64,000 nt of DNA. Source: Paenibacillus tuaregi. Lineage in GTDB: Bacteria; Bacillota; Bacilli; Paenibacillales; Paenibacillaceae. Below the pieces are notes generated by a model. That model saw nothing but the letters and a program-made list of their open reading frames with translations, made no database searches and was not told the DNA's origin. Within the stretch, counting starts at the first letter, position 1. Every line of letters starts with the position of its first letter. The translations under genes and the position numbers were made by a program. The stretch spans positions 4,457,203-4,521,202 of the forward strand of contig NZ_LT575476.1 in the NCBI RefSeq assembly GCF_900086655.1, written 5' to 3'. Shown here in pieces: positions 60,515 to 64,000 of this stretch.

Positions 60515-61663
60515 CTATATGGCTTTATCCGCAATATGTGTCTCGTTAAAAGCCTTCGGGTTGAACCAGTCCCCGCTTTGAGCCCAGGTCGGATCAAGCG
60601 GCACCCATTTCCCTTTTTCACTCAGGTAAACCTCGTTCCAGGCATGGGGACCGTATCCACCCTGACCGTTATAACCAAGTCCGGTAATTACCTTCACCTT
60701 CAGGCCCTGTGAACGGGCCATGACTGCGTACAGACGGGCATAATCAATACATACCCCTCGTCTGGTTTCAAACGTCATAGCAGGTGTCTGTTCATGCCAG
60801 ATCTGCTTCTCTTCGTAATCCTTGACTTTGTCATAGTCATAGCTGATTCGCGTGCCTACCCAATCATACAGCTTACGCGCCTTCTCCTCGTCCGTGGTGG
60901 CCCCCTTCACAACAACTGCTGCCGCATCCACAATGTTATCGGGAACCTGGGCGTCAAGCACCTCATATCTGCGCTGCATGATCCCATTCAGCTCTTCCTC
61001 CACACTTCGGGTGAAGACGGGAAGCTTCTCCTTGATCAGATTGCCCGATAAAGGCTCAATAATAGACTGGGCCCCCTCGCGATACACAGGTGAAGCTTCA
61101 ACATAACGGCTGAAGCCGCTGTTCGGATACAGGGTAACAACGATAAACAGCACAGCGATAACGACGATACAGCGGGCCGCACCGATGACCGCACCGATGC
61201 CTGCGCCAGCCAAACGGCTGAGCAGGGACGCAGGCCGGTCACTCCCACCACCAAAGCGGTGGATAAGGGATGCTCCGCCAAATACAAGTGCGGCAAGCAG
61301 ACCGAGTACGGACCGGACCACCCAATACCCGATAATAAAAACAACTGCGAACCGCATGAGCGGAAACTCACGGATTGCAGTAATCAGTGTGTAATATATT
61401 TGCTCCCACTTGTTTAAATCTCTGGACGGCAGGTCAATACTGGTCAGCCACTTCTGCACAATGGGCGACAGCCACATCGCCAAAGGCACGGATAGGGCAA
61501 TCCCCGCCAAGGAGAGGACACCTCCGCTGATCAGGGAGAATAGGCGGCCTGCCGACCTCGATCCCCCTCTGATCAAGCCCTGCAGGACAGAGACCGCCAT
61601 GATCAAAATTAATAACAGATTGATAAAATTATAATTTTGCACATTTTGAACCCAATCTGGCAC
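60515..61663 (-). CDS. Membrane-anchored transglutaminase-like protein
   Basis: The roughly 382-residue protein has an N-terminal part with four membrane segments of CvpA-like pattern (LLLILIMAVSVLQGLIRGGS with LFSLISGGVLSL). A soluble C-terminal transglutaminase-like domain follows. The catalytic Cys is in RRGVCIDYARLYAVMARSQG (about 298), His in YGPHAWNEVYL (about 339) and Asp in VPLDPTWAQSG. It could be a cysteine protease or an amide-transferring enzyme. GTG at 61663 has GAGAGGGG nine bases upstream. It lies 48 bases after the partner gene at 61712 (minus), probably in one operon. Confidence 0.87.
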   Translation of the reverse strand: MPDWVQNVQNYNFINLLLILIMAVSVLQGLIRGGSRSAGRLFSLISGGVLSLAGIALSVPLAMWLSPIVQKWLTSIDLPSRDLNKWEQIYYTLITAIREFPLMRFAVVFIIGYWVVRSVLGLLAALVFGGASLIHRFGGGSDRPASLLSRLAGAGIGAVIGAARCIVVIAVLFIVVTLYPNSGFSRYVEASPVYREGAQSIIEPLSGNLIKEKLPVFTRSVEEELNGIMQRRYEVLDAQVPDNIVDAAAVVVKGATTDEEKARKLYDWVGTRISYDYDKVKDYEEKQIWHEQTPAMTFETRRGVCIDYARLYAVMARSQGLKVKVITGLGYNGQGGYGPHAWNEVYLSEKGKWVPLDPTWAQSGDWFNPKAFNETHIADKAI

Positions 61664-61711
61664 GTCAAATAGCCCCTCTCTTTGATCGTCTGGACTCAAA
61701 ATGATCGTAAT

Positions 61712-62152
61712 TTATTTCGAGTTCCTCTTAGCTTCCTGTATAAAAGCATTCAAAGCATCGCTCCGGCTCCATTCGCCCAGCGAGACGTCCCGGAAGGTGA
61801 CTTTCACCTTATCACTGTCCGCACTCCCGCTAACCTCAAGATTCGGCGACTTGATCACAAAGGTGCCATCCGCTTTTCTAGTGAACTTTGCTTCCTTGGC
61901 TTCACTTGTCATCATCTTAATAGCTTCGCTCTTGACTGCATCTGTTGTCTGGGTGGTCAGCGTGGATGCCACCTGTCCAAGGTCCTTCAAGGACATTCCG
62001 CTATAAATCACCACGAATGCCACAATGACAAGAATGAGCCCCCATTTGACTACAGTCTTAACCAGGTTGGCAATCAGCAGCAGCACAACCAAAGCAATTA
62101 CAAGCACAAGCCAGTTTTGTTTAAAAAACTCAATCCAAACTTGAACGTCCAT
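61712..62152 (-). CDS. Membrane protein of unknown function, partner of the transglutaminase-like gene
   Basis: The 146-residue product has two close N-terminal membrane segments (LVLVIALVVLLLIANLV and LILVIVAFVVIYSG). A soluble C-terminal domain rich in Lys, Thr and Ser follows (ADGTFVIKSPNLEVSGSADS, then VTFRDVSLGEW), which looks like a small beta domain. I recognise no family. AGGAGTG lies about 11 bases before the ATG. The gene precedes the transglutaminase-like gene, and a shared operon is likely. Confidence 0.75.
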   Translation of the reverse strand: MDVQVWIEFFKQNWLVLVIALVVLLLIANLVKTVVKWGLILVIVAFVVIYSGMSLKDLGQVASTLTTQTTDAVKSEAIKMMTSEAKEAKFTRKADGTFVIKSPNLEVSGSADSDKVKVTFRDVSLGEWSRSDALNAFIQEAKRNSK

Positions 62153-62399
62153 CCTTCTTTATACACTCCTAATTATCATTTGTTGGTGGAGCACGACGGG
62201 CAAAGCGCCAAGTTGCCTTTTACATTATACATGATGGCCACACCTGGTGTCAGCCTAACCCCTCTTGGGGACTGTATCCAGCCCTTTTATCCAAATAAAA
62301 TTTAAAAAACAGCATAAGTTCGTCCCTCAAAACGTACAAGTAGAGCATATGGTTCGCCGACTGGCTGAAGCAGACCGGCAACGCCCAAGCTCAGCTCAG

Positions 62400-62584
62400 G
62401 CTTTCGAAGCGGGTTTTGCATAACGGAGCACATGCTTTTGAAACTTGCTTTGCAAAACTAAGCCTACGCTTTCGAAGTGAGTTTTGCTTCGCAAAACTTT
62501 AAGCTCATGCTTTCGAAGTGAGTTTGCTTCGCAAAACTTTAAGCTCATGCTTTCGAAGCGAGTTTTGCTTCGCAAAACTTTAAG
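62400..62584. repeat. Five-copy tandem repeat of small hairpins upstream of the MFS gene
   Basis: Units start at about 62400, 62434, 62468, 62509 and 62549, with period 34-41. The last three are nearly identical (TGCTTTCGAAG followed by a TGAGTTTTGCTTCGCAAAAC segment and TTTAAG). Each full unit contains AGTTTTGC/GCAAAACT, an 8-bp hairpin with a three-base loop. The last unit's TTTAAG runs into the AAGGAGGG ribosome site of the MFS gene. The rest of 62153-62399 shows no gene. Confidence 0.8.
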
Positions 62585-62594
62585 GAGGGACGGT

Positions 62595-63770
62595 ATGAAG
62601 ATCGCATTTTGGCTGTATTTTTTTATGTTCATCGCTTTTTTTGACCTGCACGCCCAGTATCCGATCCTGACGCCGTTCGCCCTGTCGCTCGGGGCCGCCC
62701 CCACCTTTATCGGCTGGATGATGGGCATTTACTCCATCACTCATCTGCCTGGAAATTTGCTTGCCGGCAGGGGCGTGGATAAACACGGCAGCCGCCGATA
62801 TCTCATATTCAGCCTGATTTCGGCCGGGATCGTCCTCCTACTGCAAGCTCATGTCACCGCCCCTTGGCAGCTTCTGATGCTTAGATCAATGAGCGGCTTC
62901 GTGCTGGCCTTCTTGGCCCCCGCCTGCCTTGCTCTCCTTGCATCGCTGTCCCAAGACCCGATCAAGCAGGGTAAGCTGATGGCCGGGCACGGGGTCATGC
63001 ATACCCTTGCTTCCGTGGTCTCCCCGGCTGCCGGGGCATTCCTCGTCGCTCAGGCCGGATTCGCTTCCACCTTCCAATCCCTCGGCTGGCTGCTTATCGG
63101 AACCGGCATCATTGCGGTCTTCCTGGTCAAGGGAAACCAGGGAAGCACCCCGGCAGTTTCGAGACATCTGACCAAGGGCTATGACGAAATCCAAACCACC
63201 GGGTTCCGTGTGATTCCCCTAAGGTTCTACCTGCTACCCCTGGCTGTAGCCTGCTCCCAAGGCATCCTGTTCTTCGAGCTTCCGCTGCAGGCAGGGGGCA
63301 TCTCGGGCATTCTCAATACCGGACTCTACTTCTCACTGCTCAGCCTGGGAGCTCTGGTCACCTTGTGTATGCTCTTCCTGCACAGGTACTCCCCTTACGT
63401 ACGGGCTACCACTGGCGTGCTGGGCATGGCGCTGGCGTTCTACTCCATGGCCGCGAACTGGAATATTCCGCTGGCCGTATCGCTGGTCTTTCTCGGCATG
63501 GCAAAGGGAGTGCTATTCCCGGCCATGGCCTCTTTGTTCATCGAGCTGAGCGGCGGTAAAAGACTGGGCACCGTATTCTCCCTGCAATCCATTGCGATGT
63601 CGCTGGGCGCTTTTCTCGGTCCGGTGCTGGCGGGCCAGATCCGCCACACCCTCTCGCCCTACTTCCTGGCTTTCCCCCTGCTGATGCTTCTGCTTGTAAC
63701 AGTTCCGCCAATGCGCAAGAGGGCCAAAGCTGAACGTACCGCCGGACAGACTCCTCCCGCGGTGGGTTAA
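62595..63770 (+). CDS. MFS transporter
   Basis: The 391-residue member of the major facilitator superfamily starts at the ATG at 62595, with AAGGAGGG five bases upstream. Twelve hydrophobic segments and a motif-A-like loop GRGVDKHGSRRYLIFSLISA are visible in residues 55-75. A longer in-frame start at 62484 would read through the tandem hairpin repeat and is rejected. The substrate is unknown; the C-terminal tail is basic and Ala/Pro-rich. The hairpin array abuts its ribosome site, which could make translation sensitive to RNA structure. Confidence 0.88.
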   Translation: MKIAFWLYFFMFIAFFDLHAQYPILTPFALSLGAAPTFIGWMMGIYSITHLPGNLLAGRGVDKHGSRRYLIFSLISAGIVLLLQAHVTAPWQLLMLRSMSGFVLAFLAPACLALLASLSQDPIKQGKLMAGHGVMHTLASVVSPAAGAFLVAQAGFASTFQSLGWLLIGTGIIAVFLVKGNQGSTPAVSRHLTKGYDEIQTTGFRVIPLRFYLLPLAVACSQGILFFELPLQAGGISGILNTGLYFSLLSLGALVTLCMLFLHRYSPYVRATTGVLGMALAFYSMAANWNIPLAVSLVFLGMAKGVLFPAMASLFIELSGGKRLGTVFSLQSIAMSLGAFLGPVLAGQIRHTLSPYFLAFPLLMLLLVTVPPMRKRAKAERTAGQTPPAVG

Positions 63771-63877
63771 TCTGCGGTTTAATCCATGGTTCGTTATAGG
63801 CTGCCGCACAAGACACATTAGCCCTGCCTGCATAATCTGCTTATGTAATCACCATTACTTGAAGGCAGGTGAATATC

Positions 63878-64000
63878 ATGAGTCACGTCGATCATTGCGG
63901 TCCTGGACCTGTCGGACCTGGATATGGATTCTGGACATCCACAGGCACTATCCTTGTTCTGTACATTCTTCTTGTAATCATCCTCCGCACACCTTTCTTC
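63878..64000 (+). CDS. YjcZ-type small sporulation protein, truncated at window edge
   Basis: The first 41 codons encode MSHVDHCGPGPVGPGYGFWT and then STGTILVLYILLVIILRTPFF. A Gly/Pro-rich head and one hydrophobic C-terminal helix resemble the YjcZ family of tiny sporulation membrane proteins. AGGTGAATATC precedes the ATG. The stop codon lies beyond the window, so this is a partial gene and the family call is by resemblance. Confidence 0.6.
   Translation, partial: MSHVDHCGPGPVGPGYGFWTSTGTILVLYILLVIILRTPFF

Noticed and set aside
61682..62305. Plus-strand frame across the 61712-62152 gene
   Set aside because: It is antisense to a gene with a good SD and clear membrane segments.
62400..62584. 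CRISPR array
   Set aside because: Units are contiguous without unique spacers, contain self-complementary hairpins and there are no cas genes.

Overview
The window looks like a chromosomal segment of a spore-forming Bacillota of the Paenibacillus type. The evidence is moderate GC content, strong AGGAGG-type Shine-Dalgarno (SD) sites, many TTG and GTG starts, and gene blocks known from Bacillus/Paenibacillus (sdhCAB, uvrC-trxA, dnaB-dnaI, hemQ, the yui/yum/yut Fe-S and flavoprotein neighbourhood, sda, YheC/YheD, YjcZ). Menaquinone appears to be made by the futalosine route (mqnE plus a UbiD-type decarboxylase), as in many Paenibacillus. No rRNA, tRNA, CRISPR array, intact insertion sequence or prophage was found.

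Layout. 0-6.5 kb: truncated DEAD-box helicase, erythromycin-esterase-like hydrolase, SDR, CheX-like protein, LysR regulator with a PHP phosphatase, GNAT enzyme and a two-pore-helix K+ channel. 6.6-11.8 kb: an apparent three-gene signalling operon of CHASE2-adenylate cyclase, secreted FecR-domain protein, and secreted NHL propeller with a copper-amine-oxidase-N-like domain. 12-15.3 kb: sdhCAB, divergent from a LysR regulator. 16.4-18.5 kb: KtrAB-type potassium uptake. 18.6-23.1 kb: CPBP protease, uvrC with an acidic insertion, trxA. 23.3-27.9 kb: small membrane proteins, a BNR/Ycf48-like lipoprotein, dnaI and dnaB. 28-30.7 kb: an XRE-TPR regulator divergent from an MFS exporter, with two palindromic operators bracketing a clear promoter.

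31-42.7 kb: a housekeeping redox and Fe-S neighbourhood with yuiB, hemQ, type II NADH dehydrogenase, yumC, a zinc-ribbon protein, sda with four DnaA boxes upstream, YheC/YheD, small proteins, an A-type Fe-S carrier, mqnE, yutJ, a tandem-repeat secreted protein, yuzB and a NifU-like protein. 42.8-47 kb: SDR, a repeat-rich intergenic region, and metNIQ under a SAM-I riboswitch. 47-55.7 kb: HEPN protein, menaquinone decarboxylase, ctaA, thioredoxin-like protein, DUF2515 protein, a MurJ/YtgP-like flippase, DUF456 protein and a HAD phosphatase. 56-64 kb: two tandem class B penicillin-binding proteins, a transglutaminase-like membrane protein with its partner, a tandem hairpin array directly upstream of an MFS gene, and a truncated YjcZ-type protein.

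Functional themes are respiration and its quinone (sdhCAB, two NDH-2-like enzymes, mqnE, mqnL, ctaA, hemQ), potassium homeostasis, cell-wall elongation, and coupling of replication to sporulation (dnaB, dnaI, and DnaA boxes at sda). The least explained items are the cyclase/FecR/NHL operon, the two intergenic arrays of repeated small hairpins (about 44 bp next to metQ, about 41 bp before the last MFS gene), the 36-residue repeat protein, and hairpins that overlap ribosome binding sites.
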